From Lysobacter sp. (lineage in GTDB: Bacteria; Pseudomonadota; Gammaproteobacteria; Xanthomonadales; Xanthomonadaceae): 61,469 bases of DNA. Shown here one piece after another: positions 17,180 through 26,061 of the stretch. The DNA is taken from assembly GCA_030151365.1 (NCBI GenBank), contig JASLDW010000058.1, forward strand, positions 1 through 61,469. Reading direction: 5' to 3'. Below the pieces are notes generated by a model. That model saw only the letters and a program-made list of their open reading frames with translations, made no database searches and had not been told where the DNA came from. The position numbers were made by a program, and so were the translations under genes. The first letter of the stretch is position 1, and each line of letters begins with the position of its first letter.

Positions 17180-20100
17180 TCAGAACTTGTAGCCCACGTT
17201 GATGCTGAAGACCCGGCCGTAATTGCTGGTGTAATCGCTGGCGTCGCCGAGGAAGCTGTTCGGATCGTAGAACGGCAGGCGGTTGAACAGGTTCTTCACC
17301 GTGAAACCGACGTGCACATGCTGGTTCGGTTTCCAGTTCACGCTCAGGTTGGCCGTCCACCACGCAGGCACGCCATCGCATTGTCCGGGAGAGACCGCGA
17401 TATAGCTGGCGGTGCAGGTCTCAGGATTGTTGTCGACCGCATCGAAGTGATCCCATGCCCACTTGGTTCTGCCGGTGTAGTTGACGAAGAAGCTGGTGGT
17501 CACCTGGCCGTAGGTCCAGTCGGCGTTCAAGGTCGCGCGCAACTTCGGGTTGCCGTAATAGCCGACATAGTTGCCATAGTCCCAGCCGGTGTCTTCGCCA
17601 TACCAGCCCTGGTTGCGGCGGGCGATGGTCGCGGCAAGGCCGATGTTCAACTTGCCATATGTGCCCAGCGAGAAGCGACTGCGTGCGTCGATGTCGAAGC
17701 CGTCGACCAGGGTGCGCCCGCGATTCTTGTACTGGCCGATGACGCTGGCGACATTGCCCACGCTATAGGTCGGCAACGTGGCCGGGCAGGTCACGCCGCT
17801 GGCCGCGGCGTTGGCGCACATGTCGGCGAGCTGGGCCAGATTGGCGCGGTCGGCATCGGTGATCGGGAAGCGCGTCTGCGCGATGATGTCTTCAGGCTTG
17901 CTGTAATCCGGTGCGACGATTTCATTGCGGCGATAGACGAACCAGTAGTCGGCGGAAATCGACAGCCACTTGGCGGGTTCGACCACGAAGCCCAATGTGC
18001 CGATGTCGGCCTTTTCCGGCTTCAGTTGCTGGTTGGGTTGGGTCATGCGCGCCACCGTGCGTCCGCAATCGGAATTCAGCAGGGTATTGCCGAGATCGAC
18101 GTCGCCGCTGCGGTTCGATTGCAGCAACAGGTTGGCGATCGCATTGGTTTCGTTGCAGCGCGTTTCGTCGCGATAGCCGCCGATCTGCGCGTACACGCCG
18201 CCGGTGCCGGATTCGGCGAGGTTGGGCGCGCGGAATCCCTGTGAGTACGTGCCGCGCAACAGCAGCTGCGGAATCACCTGGTATTTCACGCCGATCTTGG
18301 GCGCGAGGTTGGTGCTGAAGTTCGGGTACTTGTCCATGCGCACCGCGGCGTCGACTTCCAGCTTGCCTGTGAGCGGCACCACGGTTTCGGCGAACAGGGC
18401 ATAGGTGGTGCGCTTGCCGTCGAACCACGAACCGCCCTGCTGGGTGATCTTGCCGTTGGCAGCGTCCTCGTTGCCCGGGGTAAAGAAGGTTTCGCGGCTC
18501 ACGTTGAAGCCGAACGCCGCGCGCACGTCGCCTGCAGGCAGCTTGAACAGCGGGCCCTCGATCTTGCCGTCGAGGGTATGCAGGCGCGTCCACGACTGGA
18601 TGTCGAAGGTCGGGTAGGCCGCGCGCAGCAATGCCGCATTCGCCGCGCTGATTTCGCCGAACTTGTACGCCGGGTGGTCGGAGATGATCACCCGGCCGGT
18701 GCCCGGATCGACGGTGAACGGACCGAACGCCTTCTGGAAGCCGTCGATGTTGACGTTGACGGTCTGGTAGGTGACCGAGTGCGTGCCGGCGGTGGCGAAG
18801 GCGGTTTCCCAATTCCAGTCGCCGATGTTGCCGCGCAGGCCGGCAAGGGCGCGATAGCTCTTGTCGGTATTGCGTTGGCCGAAGTAGTGGTCGCCGACGT
18901 CCTGCAGCAGGTATTGCAGTCCGACCACGCCGCCCATCAGCGCCTTCAGTTGCGGGCTGGCCTTGTTGTACTCGTTGTTGGGACCGAGGTAGGGATAGAA
19001 GAACTGGTTGACGGTGTTGCCGGTGTTGCGCGAGAACCAGCTGGTCGGATTGCCGGTGGTGGTGCCGTAGGTACGCGGAGTGCCGCCGTTGGCGCGCAGG
19101 TCGATGTCGGTATACGTAGCTTCGGCGAAGGCCTCGGTGTTGTCGCCGATCAGGAAGTGCGCGCTGACATAGGCAGTGGCGCGCTCCGACTTGGCGCCGG
19201 CATCGATCTGGTTGTTCAGCCAGGTCTGCCAGACGCAGCGCGTTCCCGCCGCTTCGGTAACCGCGTTGTTGCAGCCCGGCGCCGCTTCCTGCACGCGCTT
19301 GCCGGTCACGGGATCGAAGGCGAAATAGCTGCCGGGATTGAACGCGCCCGGCGCGCTGCCGGTATCGAGGCGGAAATTCTTGATGTAGTTCGGATTGTTG
19401 ACGTAGTACTGTTTCGGTTTCTTGTCGTACCAGTCGCTGAGCGGAATCGCGTCGCGGCGATACAGGTTCAGAGAGGCGTAGACGTTGTAGCGATCCTTGT
19501 CGAGGTCGCCGAAGCCGCCGGTGATGCTGGCCTGGTGTTCGCCGTAGCTGTCGATGCGCGACGATTTGTCGGTGGTCACGTTGACTTCGAGGCCGCGGTA
19601 TTCGCGCTTGGTGATCACGTTGATCACGCCGGCAACCGCGTCGGTGCCGTACACCGCCGAGGCGCCGTCGGTCAGTACCTCCATGCGTTCGATCGCCGCG
19701 GCGGGAATCGCATCGATGTTGACGAACTGGGTCTGGAAGCCCGCCGGTGCGCCGTAATACGACAGGCGACGACCGTTCAGCAGCACCAGCGTGCCCTGTG
19801 CACCAAGGCCGCGCAGGTTGGCCTGCGATGCGCCGTCGGAACCGGTGAACAACGACTTGAAGTCCTGTTGCGCCGGGCGCGCGGCTGGCAGGTTGTCCAG
19901 AACCTGCAGCAGGGTGCGGGCGCCCATGTTCTCGATTTCCTTCTTGCTGATGACCTGCACCGGCGACGCGGTTTCGGTATCGGTACGGCGGATGTTGGAA
20001 CCGGTGACCTCGATGCGGCCGAGTTCGGCTTTCTTCTCGTTCTTCTTGTCGTCTTTCTTCTTCTGGTCCTGTTGATCCTGCGTGCTTTGGTCCTGCGGCG

Positions 20101-20197
20101 CTTCCTGGGCGGCGAGCGGGCCGGCAAACAGTGCGGCGGACAGGGCAATGGACAGGCTGGTCAGGGCGATGCGTTGCTTGCGGGAAGTGGAAGACAT
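17180..20197 (-). CDS. TonB-dependent outer-membrane receptor of the aminosugar locus
   Basis: A 1005-residue receptor for active uptake across the outer membrane. Signal peptide at about 1-33 (SIALSAALFAGPLAAQ), then an unusual hydrophilic Gln/Asp/Lys linker (about 34-62), a TonB-box-like IEVTGSNIRR, and the plug domain with DNLPAARPAQQDF, LRGLGAQGTLVLLNGRR and DAIPAAAIERMEVLTDGASAVYGTDAVAGVINV. The long beta-barrel ends in aromatic Phe (INVGYKF), as required for barrel assembly. ATG 20197 follows AAGGA at 8 bases. It is downstream of the GH31 gene (72 bases) on the same strand and probably co-transcribed, so the likely substrate is an oligosaccharide or GalNAc-containing glycan; no SusD-like partner is present. 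Confidence 0.93.
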   Translation of the reverse strand: MSSTSRKQRIALTSLSIALSAALFAGPLAAQEAPQDQSTQDQQDQKKKDDKKNEKKAELGRIEVTGSNIRRTDTETASPVQVISKKEIENMGARTLLQVLDNLPAARPAQQDFKSLFTGSDGASQANLRGLGAQGTLVLLNGRRLSYYGAPAGFQTQFVNIDAIPAAAIERMEVLTDGASAVYGTDAVAGVINVITKREYRGLEVNVTTDKSSRIDSYGEHQASITGGFGDLDKDRYNVYASLNLYRRDAIPLSDWYDKKPKQYYVNNPNYIKNFRLDTGSAPGAFNPGSYFAFDPVTGKRVQEAAPGCNNAVTEAAGTRCVWQTWLNNQIDAGAKSERATAYVSAHFLIGDNTEAFAEATYTDIDLRANGGTPRTYGTTTGNPTSWFSRNTGNTVNQFFYPYLGPNNEYNKASPQLKALMGGVVGLQYLLQDVGDHYFGQRNTDKSYRALAGLRGNIGDWNWETAFATAGTHSVTYQTVNVNIDGFQKAFGPFTVDPGTGRVIISDHPAYKFGEISAANAALLRAAYPTFDIQSWTRLHTLDGKIEGPLFKLPAGDVRAAFGFNVSRETFFTPGNEDAANGKITQQGGSWFDGKRTTYALFAETVVPLTGKLEVDAAVRMDKYPNFSTNLAPKIGVKYQVIPQLLLRGTYSQGFRAPNLAESGTGGVYAQIGGYRDETRCNETNAIANLLLQSNRSGDVDLGNTLLNSDCGRTVARMTQPNQQLKPEKADIGTLGFVVEPAKWLSISADYWFVYRRNEIVAPDYSKPEDIIAQTRFPITDADRANLAQLADMCANAAASGVTCPATLPTYSVGNVASVIGQYKNRGRTLVDGFDIDARSRFSLGTYGKLNIGLAATIARRNQGWYGEDTGWDYGNYVGYYGNPKLRATLNADWTYGQVTTSFFVNYTGRTKWAWDHFDAVDNNPETCTASYIAVSPGQCDGVPAWWTANLSVNWKPNQHVHVGFTVKNLFNRLPFYDPNSFLGDASDYTSNYGRVFSINVGYKF

Positions 20198-20269
20198 CTC
20201 TGTTTCCTTGTTGGCAGGGGCGAGCTGCGACGGTGGTGATGCAGTGGGGTGAGACGTTCGAAGCAAAGG

Positions 20270-23200
20270 TCAGGGGGAGGCAATCTCGACGCGATCGCCC
20301 TGTTGCCCGATCAACAAGGCATTGGCCCAGTTGCCGCAGACCTTGGGAGATTGCGCACCAAGCGTGCGCAGGCTCAGGGTGTGGACGCCGCGGATGTCGA
20401 GTTCGGGCTTGACCACGCCGGGCGCCTTGACCACGCCGCTGTCGTAGAGCAGGCGGTTGTCGCTCCACACCTGGAAGCGCAGGCTGCCGGCGTCGCGGCA
20501 GCTGTCGTCGACACCGAGGTCGGCGCGCAACAGGCGCCAGCCGCCATCGAGTTCCAGGTCGATGCGGCTGCTCGCGCCGACGCCGAGCCCGTGCTGGAAG
20601 CGCAGGCCGTTCATCTGCAGCGGCGACTTGCCGCCATGTGCGTGGTCGCGTGCGACACTGTTCGCCAGCTTCGCGGGCAGTGCGAGTTCGGACAGGTAGC
20701 GCTGCTGTTCCGGCTTGTCGCCTGCCTGGTGCTCAAGCACGTGGAAGGTCGACAGCGTGATCGGCCCGACGTCGCGCGGTTGCAAGGCGTCGAATGCGCG
20801 GGCATTGCCGCCGTTCGCGGCCAGCACCATCGGATCGGTCGAACCGGCGTTGTCGCCTTCGGGGTTCTGCACGCTCAACACGCGGAAGCGCAGCAAGCGT
20901 CCGGCATGCGGCATGAAGTCGATCTTCTGCATGCCTTCCTGCAACTTCAGTCGGCCGCGTACGATCGGTTCGCCCCATTCGCCGTTGCTGTCGGCCATGT
21001 AGACCTCGTAATCGCGGATCTGGCCGTACTTCCAGTTCTTGTCGTTGCGCGGCGCCAGTTCGATGCCGTCGATCAACTTGCGCTCGCCGAACCCGACCGT
21101 CCATTCCGGCGCGCCGGTTTGGATCGCTTGGTTGCGCACGGTGCGGAACCAGGTGCCGGCATCGTCGTCGAAGGCGTTTTCCAGCGGATGGCCGGGCTCT
21201 TCCGTCGGACGATTCACCACCACCATGCTGTCGGCGGGCAATGCGCGGCCCAGTACCGGCGCATTCGGGAACACGTCGTCGGCGATGGCTGCGGCGGCCG
21301 CAATGTCGAGGCGGATGTCGTGCGCGCCGCGGATGTCGACGCTGGCAGTCCGCACGTACACACTGCCGTGGCGATCACCGCCGTCGAAGGTCCAGCCTTC
21401 GTTCGCGCTCGCCAGGGCCTTGCGATCGGCAACGAAGGGCAGGGCGCGACCATCGAGTTGCACCGCATTCGGACGCTGGCGGCTCAACACGCGCAACGCG
21501 TAGCGACGCTGCGGCAGCTGGCCGGCGTACTGGCCCTTCACGCCATCGAGGTGCACGCGCACTTCGCCGCTGCCTTGCGCCGGCGCCTGCATGGTGACCG
21601 CCTGTTCGCTCGATTCGCCCTGCTGGTAACGACGCGTGTTGCCGTCGTCCTCGTACAGCGTGTAGTGCGATTCGCCCTGCGGATAGAGATCGAAGGTCAC
21701 TTCGTCGAGCGGCTTCTCGCCGTCGAACAGCATGTCCGGATACATCGGCAGGATGGCGCCGGCGCGCACGAAGATCGGCAGCGTCTTCAGGTCGACCTGG
21801 CGATCGATCTGCATGCCTGCTGCAGGTGCGGTCACCTGGCGGCCATCCCAGTAATCGATCCAGCGACCCTGCGGCAGGTGGATGTCGCGACGCCAGCCAC
21901 GCGTCGCCGCCTGGCTGCGATACACCGGCGCCACCAGCAATTCGCGACCGAGCAGGAACTCGTATTTGTGCGCTTCGGTCAGCGCGTGCGGATCCTGCGG
22001 GTTGTCCCACATCAGTCCGCGCACGATCGGCGCGCCGGTGGTTTCCGCTTCGCGCGTCAGTCCGACCATGTACGGCGTCAAGCGCATCTTCAACTTCAGG
22101 TAATCGCGATTGATGCTGCGATAGGGTTCGTCGAACGCCCACGGATGCTTGCGTTCGTTCGCCGACCAGCCCGACATGCCCATCAGCACCGGCGTGAAGC
22201 TCTTCCACTGCAGGTCGCGGGTAAAGGTTTCCGGACTGCCGCCGAAGATGCCGTCGACATCGCCGGTCGCATACGCATAGCCGGACAGGCCGGAACCGAT
22301 CAATGTCGGGATATGCCAGCGGATGTAATCCCAGCTGCCGCTCTGGTCGCCGGTCCACGCCACCGCGTAGCGCTGGATCCCGGCCCAACCCATCACCGTC
22401 CACAAGAAGGGGCGTGAATCGGAATTGTCGAGGATGCCGTCGTAGGCGGAATGGTTCGCGTCCATCGCGAACTGGTAGCCCTTGCCGGTCCAGGCGACGT
22501 CGAGTTTCTGCACGCGGGTGCCGGCGGTGCCGACTTCCCACGCGATCTTGGCGACACCGTTCTCCGTCCACAGCCCGGTGCGGAATCCGTATTTCTTCAG
22601 GCCCTGCACCGTCTTCGGCAGGTCGGTATAGCCGCAGCCGTAGCCGTCGTTGGGCAGGATCCAGCCGCCCGGCATGTCGTTCTCGCGATACTTCTTCGCC
22701 ACGCTGTCGATCACGTCGGGCGTGGTGCCGGTCGGGCCATCGCTCCAATCTTGCGGAACGGTGCCCGGCTTCTTCTTGTTGTCGCCGTCGTTGTAGCAAT
22801 CGGCATCGCCGTAGGACAGCGCCCAGCGCGGCAGCATCTTCGCGCGACCGGTCAGCGATGTATAACGATCAAGGAGTGCATGCAGATCGGCGCCGACGAA
22901 GTAGTAGGCGTCGAAACGATCTTCCTTGTGCAGCAGCGTCGCCGCATCGGCCTGGCGCAGGTCGTAATCGCCATCGCTCCAGGTGTTGCGCAGCATGCCC
23001 CAGCCGCGCGAACTCAGCAGCATCGGCGCCGGACTCGGGCGATCGCCTTCCTCCCAGCCGCCGGAATAGGAGATCGGCACTTCGCGACCCTTGAATTCGA
23101 AGCGGCCGTTCTGCTGGCCACCGCCGAAGAAGCGTTCGCCGGCATCGCTCGACAACACCTGCACGCTCTGTTCCTTCGCGAGATCGAGCGGTTGCAGTTC

Positions 23201-23626
23201 GTGCCACAACGGAATCGCCTTGCCGCCGTCGATGCGATCGAGCGACAGCTTCAGCGGATGGCGTTGCACGTGCAGCACCAGGGCGTCGGTGCGGATGCGG
23301 ATCTCGTTGCCGTCCTGCTCGAGGGTTGCCGTCGCCTTGCCCGCGGGTTGCGGCACGACGATCGGTGTTGCCTTGTCGCCTGATGGCGACAGCACGCCGT
23401 TGCGCCCGGCCTGGACGCGGATCAGGTCGGCGCGCAGGACATCGATGCGCAAGCGGCTGCCGGTCGCGGTGGCGACCTCCCATGCCGTCGCGCCGCCGTC
23501 TGCGGCAACCGGGGCAATCGTGCGGAGGTCGCCGATGCCGTCGGCGAGCGCCGGGTGGGCGATCGCCAGCAACGCCGCCGCCATGGCGGTGACCAGTCCG
23601 TTCCTGCGTCGTGCGTGACTCGACAA
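20270..23626 (-). CDS. Secreted GH31 glycosidase with C-terminal carbohydrate-binding domains; candidate alpha-N-acetylgalactosaminidase
   Basis: An 1118-residue protein with a signal peptide (positive RRRNG, then LVTAMAAALLAIAHPALA). After an N-terminal beta-domain (about 40-250) comes the GH31 barrel (about 260-600): LPRWALSYGD, KLDVAW with presumed nucleophile Asp376, and WTGDQSGSWDYIRWHIPT with presumed acid/base Asp427. Then a beta-sandwich/DUF5110-like part (about 640-760), an F5/8-type C (CBM32-like) domain (about 800-920) and an NPCBM-like C-terminal domain (about 960-1110). Specificity for alpha-GalNAc is inferred from the agaS-kinase-agaZ-agaR neighbours; alpha-galactosidase or alpha-glucosidase activity cannot be excluded. 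The start is TTG 23626, chosen for the signal peptide; ATG at 23584 is the alternative. Confidence 0.88.
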   Translation of the reverse strand: MSSHARRRNGLVTAMAAALLAIAHPALADGIGDLRTIAPVAADGGATAWEVATATGSRLRIDVLRADLIRVQAGRNGVLSPSGDKATPIVVPQPAGKATATLEQDGNEIRIRTDALVLHVQRHPLKLSLDRIDGGKAIPLWHELQPLDLAKEQSVQVLSSDAGERFFGGGQQNGRFEFKGREVPISYSGGWEEGDRPSPAPMLLSSRGWGMLRNTWSDGDYDLRQADAATLLHKEDRFDAYYFVGADLHALLDRYTSLTGRAKMLPRWALSYGDADCYNDGDNKKKPGTVPQDWSDGPTGTTPDVIDSVAKKYRENDMPGGWILPNDGYGCGYTDLPKTVQGLKKYGFRTGLWTENGVAKIAWEVGTAGTRVQKLDVAWTGKGYQFAMDANHSAYDGILDNSDSRPFLWTVMGWAGIQRYAVAWTGDQSGSWDYIRWHIPTLIGSGLSGYAYATGDVDGIFGGSPETFTRDLQWKSFTPVLMGMSGWSANERKHPWAFDEPYRSINRDYLKLKMRLTPYMVGLTREAETTGAPIVRGLMWDNPQDPHALTEAHKYEFLLGRELLVAPVYRSQAATRGWRRDIHLPQGRWIDYWDGRQVTAPAAGMQIDRQVDLKTLPIFVRAGAILPMYPDMLFDGEKPLDEVTFDLYPQGESHYTLYEDDGNTRRYQQGESSEQAVTMQAPAQGSGEVRVHLDGVKGQYAGQLPQRRYALRVLSRQRPNAVQLDGRALPFVADRKALASANEGWTFDGGDRHGSVYVRTASVDIRGAHDIRLDIAAAAAIADDVFPNAPVLGRALPADSMVVVNRPTEEPGHPLENAFDDDAGTWFRTVRNQAIQTGAPEWTVGFGERKLIDGIELAPRNDKNWKYGQIRDYEVYMADSNGEWGEPIVRGRLKLQEGMQKIDFMPHAGRLLRFRVLSVQNPEGDNAGSTDPMVLAANGGNARAFDALQPRDVGPITLSTFHVLEHQAGDKPEQQRYLSELALPAKLANSVARDHAHGGKSPLQMNGLRFQHGLGVGASSRIDLELDGGWRLLRADLGVDDSCRDAGSLRFQVWSDNRLLYDSGVVKAPGVVKPELDIRGVHTLSLRTLGAQSPKVCGNWANALLIGQQGDRVEIASP

Positions 23627-23677
23627 ACCAACCCCCGAAGCGCCGTGTTGTATGCGGTATGTGAAAGCGATGGGCCG

Positions 23678-23707
23678 ACTCTAGGGCAGGATTTTTCGAA
23701 AAGTCAA
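23678..23707 (-). promoter_or_regulatory. Sigma-70 promoter of the GH31/TonB-receptor operon
   Basis: On the minus strand TTGACT (23707-23702) and TAGAGT (23683-23678) are 18 bases apart, about 52 bases before the GH31 start. The spacer contains the palindrome TTTTCGAAAA, so a bound repressor would block RNA polymerase directly. Confidence 0.65.
23693..23702. promoter_or_regulatory. AgaR-type operator in the GH31 promoter
   Basis: The perfect palindrome TTTTCGAAAA shares the TCGAAAA core with the long inverted repeat in front of agaS. Assignment to AgaR rests on the repeated motif and the regulator gene in the same locus. Confidence 0.6.
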
Positions 23708-23740
23708 CAAAAATGAAAATAAATTGCAAGATTAATGCAT

Positions 23741-23750
23741 AAATCGAAAG
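23741..23750. promoter_or_regulatory. Additional CGAAA half-site
   Basis: AAATCGAAAG repeats the TCGAAA core midway in the divergent control region, upstream of both promoters. It may be an auxiliary repressor site. Confidence 0.4.
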
Positions 23751-23845
23751 ATATTGCGGTGCGGTAATTTCATATTCGCGCATTCAGGAATTTCCGAAGC
23801 TCCATTCGGCAACGTCCAGCATTTGCTGGTGGGTCGTGCTGGGGT

Positions 23846-23876
23846 ATATCGAAAACTTTCCATTTGTTTTCGATAT
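23846..23876. promoter_or_regulatory. Main AgaR-type operator upstream of agaS (11-bp perfect inverted repeat)
   Basis: The arms ATATCGAAAAC (23846-23856) and GTTTTCGATAT (23866-23876) are exact reverse complements separated by 9 bases. A further copy ATTTCGAAAG is at 23882-23891. DeoR-family repressors bind repeated short sites of this kind; the regulator gene is the last gene of the agaS operon. Confidence 0.7.
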
Positions 23877-23905
23877 TTGACATTTCGAAAGAAAATGGCC
23901 ATCGT
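23877..23905 (+). promoter_or_regulatory. Possible promoter of the agaS operon
   Basis: A consensus TTGACA (23877-23882) abuts the long inverted repeat, but the -10 position 17 bases on (CATCGT) is poor. An alternative is TTGCTG (23823-23828) with TATATC (23845-23850), which would put the operator over the start site. In either case a bound repressor would interfere. Confidence 0.4.
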
Positions 23906-23930
23906 TGTCCGATCCCCACAGGCTCGAACC

Positions 23931-25085
23931 ATGCACGCGACCCCGTCTTCAGACGCCACGAACTGGCAGCAACTTGGCGGTGGCCACACCCACGCCGAAA
24001 TCGCCCAGCAACCGGCGCTGTGGGCCGAGCTCGCCGACATCCTCGAGCGCGAACAGGCGGCGCTCTCGGCCTTCCTGGGCGATTGGCTGCGCGATCCGTC
24101 GAATCGCGTGATCTTCACTGGCGCCGGCAGTTCCGGTTTCGTGGCCGAGATGGTCGCCGATCGCATCAATGCGCAATGGCCGGCCGACGTGCGGGCGATC
24201 CACACCACCTCGCTGCTGACCCATCCCGACGATTACCTGATGCGCGATCGCCCGACGCTGTTGGTGTCGTTCGGGCGTAGTGGTTCCAGCCCGGAAAGCG
24301 TCGCCGCCGTCGACCTGGTGCGCGACACGGTCGCGACTTCGCGTTTCCTCGACATCACCTGCAATGCCGAGGGCGAACTCGCGCGGCGTGGTCGCGACCG
24401 CGACGACACGTTCACCCTGCTGATGCCGGACGCGAGTTGCGATCGTGCCTTCGCGATGACCAGCAGTCTCACCTGCATGTTGCTGGCCGCGCTGGCCACC
24501 TTCGATGCTGCGCCATGGCCGCAACGCCTCGCGCAACTGCGCAGTGTCGCCGCGCTGGGGCAGGAGGCGTTGGCGCAGTGGGAATACGCCGTGGCGAAAC
24601 TCGCGGAAAAGCCGCATGCCCGCGTGATCTACCTCGGCAGCGGTCCGCTCGAGGGTTGGTCGCGCGAAGCCGCGCTGAAGTTGCTGGAACTCACCGCCGG
24701 GCGCGTGCCGGCATTCGGAAATACGCCGCTGGGATTCCGTCACGGCCCGAAGTCGCTGCTCGATGGCGACACGCTGGTCGTCGTCGTGCGCAGCGGGCAA
24801 GCGCTGGCCCGTCGCTACGAACAGGATCTGCTCGACGAATTGCGTCGTGACGGCATTGCCGGCCAAGTGCTGTCGATCGGCCCGCGGGTCGACGGCGAAA
24901 ACGACGAAGTGACGCTGTCCGTGCCGGACTTGCCGGACGCGTGGTTGGCGCCGCTGTGGCTGACGTTCGCGCAGCGCTATGCCCTGTGGCGTTCGGCGGC
25001 GCTCGGCTTCACCCCGGACAATCCCTTCCCCGACGGCACCGTCAATCGCGTCGTCCAGGGCGTGACCATCCACGGCCATGGCTGA
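23931..25085 (+). CDS. agaS: AgaS-type SIS-domain galactosamine-6-phosphate deaminase/isomerase
   Basis: A 384-residue cytoplasmic protein with two SIS (sugar isomerase) domains, the same length as E. coli AgaS, which deaminates and isomerizes galactosamine-6-phosphate to tagatose-6-phosphate. SIS 1 (about 45-190) has FTGAGSSGFVAEM and VSFGRSGSSPESV; SIS 2 (about 210-370) has IYLGSGPLEGWSREAALKLLELT and GFRHGPKSLL. The start is ATG 23931, which matches AgaS N-termini (WQQLGGGHTHAEIAQQPALW); the frame is open to 23754 but that part lies in the operator region. First gene of the agaS-agaK-agaZ-agaR operon. Confidence 0.9.
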   Translation: MHATPSSDATNWQQLGGGHTHAEIAQQPALWAELADILEREQAALSAFLGDWLRDPSNRVIFTGAGSSGFVAEMVADRINAQWPADVRAIHTTSLLTHPDDYLMRDRPTLLVSFGRSGSSPESVAAVDLVRDTVATSRFLDITCNAEGELARRGRDRDDTFTLLMPDASCDRAFAMTSSLTCMLLAALATFDAAPWPQRLAQLRSVAALGQEALAQWEYAVAKLAEKPHARVIYLGSGPLEGWSREAALKLLELTAGRVPAFGNTPLGFRHGPKSLLDGDTLVVVVRSGQALARRYEQDLLDELRRDGIAGQVLSIGPRVDGENDEVTLSVPDLPDAWLAPLWLTFAQRYALWRSAALGFTPDNPFPDGTVNRVVQGVTIHGHG

Positions 25086-25104
25086 GTCCGTCGGCGAGAG
25101 CGGC

Positions 25105-26031
25105 ATGCACGTCTGGTACGGCGTCGACGTCGGCGGGACCAAGATCGAGCTCGTCGCCTGCAATGATGCGTTGGAGGTCGTGCATCGCCAGCGTGTAACG
25201 ACGCCCGCGCAGGACTATTCGGTCTTCCTCGATGCCATCGCGACGCTGGTGGCGAATGCCGATCGCGAGCTCGGGCGCCAGTGCGAGGCCATCGGCATCG
25301 GCCTGCCCGGCGTGGTCGATCGCGACACCGGACTCGGTTTCAGCGTCAACATCCCGGCGATCACCGGCAAACCCGTCGTTGCCGATTTGCAGGCGCGCCT
25401 GCAGCGCCCGCTGCGCATCGGCAACGACCTGCAGTGCTTCGCCATCTCGGAAGCGAATGGCGGTGCCGCTGCCGGCTATCCGACGATGATCGGCGCCATC
25501 CTCGGCACTGGTGCCGGTGGCGGTTATTGCATCGACGGACGACTGGTGTCCGGCCATAACGGCCTCGGCGTCGAATGGGGGCACTGGAGCGTGCCGGCGA
25601 CGCTGGTCGCCAAATACGGATTGCCGATCCACGTCTGCGCCTGCGGCCTGTCCGGTTGCGTCGAATGCTATGTCTCCGGGACCGGAGTGGCGCGCCTGCA
25701 TCGCCATCTCGGTGGCGACGCCGGCGATGCCGGCGCAGTGATCGCGGCTGCGCAATCGGGTGACGAGGCGGCAGTGCGCGCGTTGGCGATCCACCTCGAC
25801 CTACTCGGCCATGCACTGGCCGACGTGATCAAGGCCTTCGACCCGCATGCCATCGTGCTCGGCGGCGGCCTGTCGAAACTGGAATCGCTGTATCGCGATC
25901 TGCCCGCGGCGATTGCTTCGCACCTTTTCCGCAACACGACGGTGCCCCCGATCTTGCCGCCGATGTTCGGCGACGCCGGTGGCGCCCGCGGCGCCGCGTT
26001 GCTGGCGCGCCAGCATGACGCGACGCATTGA
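25105..26031 (+). CDS. agaK: ROK-family aminosugar kinase, probably AgaK
   Basis: A 308-residue sugar kinase. The phosphate-binding GVDVGGTKIE is at the N-terminus, GIGLPGVVD and the catalytic-base region GNDLQCFAISEA follow (Asp of GND), then the ATP-binding GTGAGGGYCIDG and the ROK zinc motif CACGLSGCVECYVSG. The family phosphorylates free hexoses or N-acetylhexosamines; in an aga locus the likely substrate is GalNAc taken up without a PTS. ATG 25105 after GGCGAGAG puts Met five residues before the first GVDVGG glycine, as in other ROK kinases; ATG 25078, which overlaps agaS by 8 bases, is the alternative. Confidence 0.85.
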   Translation: MHVWYGVDVGGTKIELVACNDALEVVHRQRVTTPAQDYSVFLDAIATLVANADRELGRQCEAIGIGLPGVVDRDTGLGFSVNIPAITGKPVVADLQARLQRPLRIGNDLQCFAISEANGGAAAGYPTMIGAILGTGAGGGYCIDGRLVSGHNGLGVEWGHWSVPATLVAKYGLPIHVCACGLSGCVECYVSGTGVARLHRHLGGDAGDAGAVIAAAQSGDEAAVRALAIHLDLLGHALADVIKAFDPHAIVLGGGLSKLESLYRDLPAAIASHLFRNTTVPPILPPMFGDAGGARGAALLARQHDATH

Positions 26032-26061
26032 ATCCATCCATTGAATCGATCGGAGCCCGAC

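Noticed and set aside
17922..20468. Minus-strand open frame of 848 codons overlapping the TonB receptor
   Set aside because: Out-of-frame copy of the receptor coding sequence; the receptor has signal peptide, plug and barrel, so it is the real gene.
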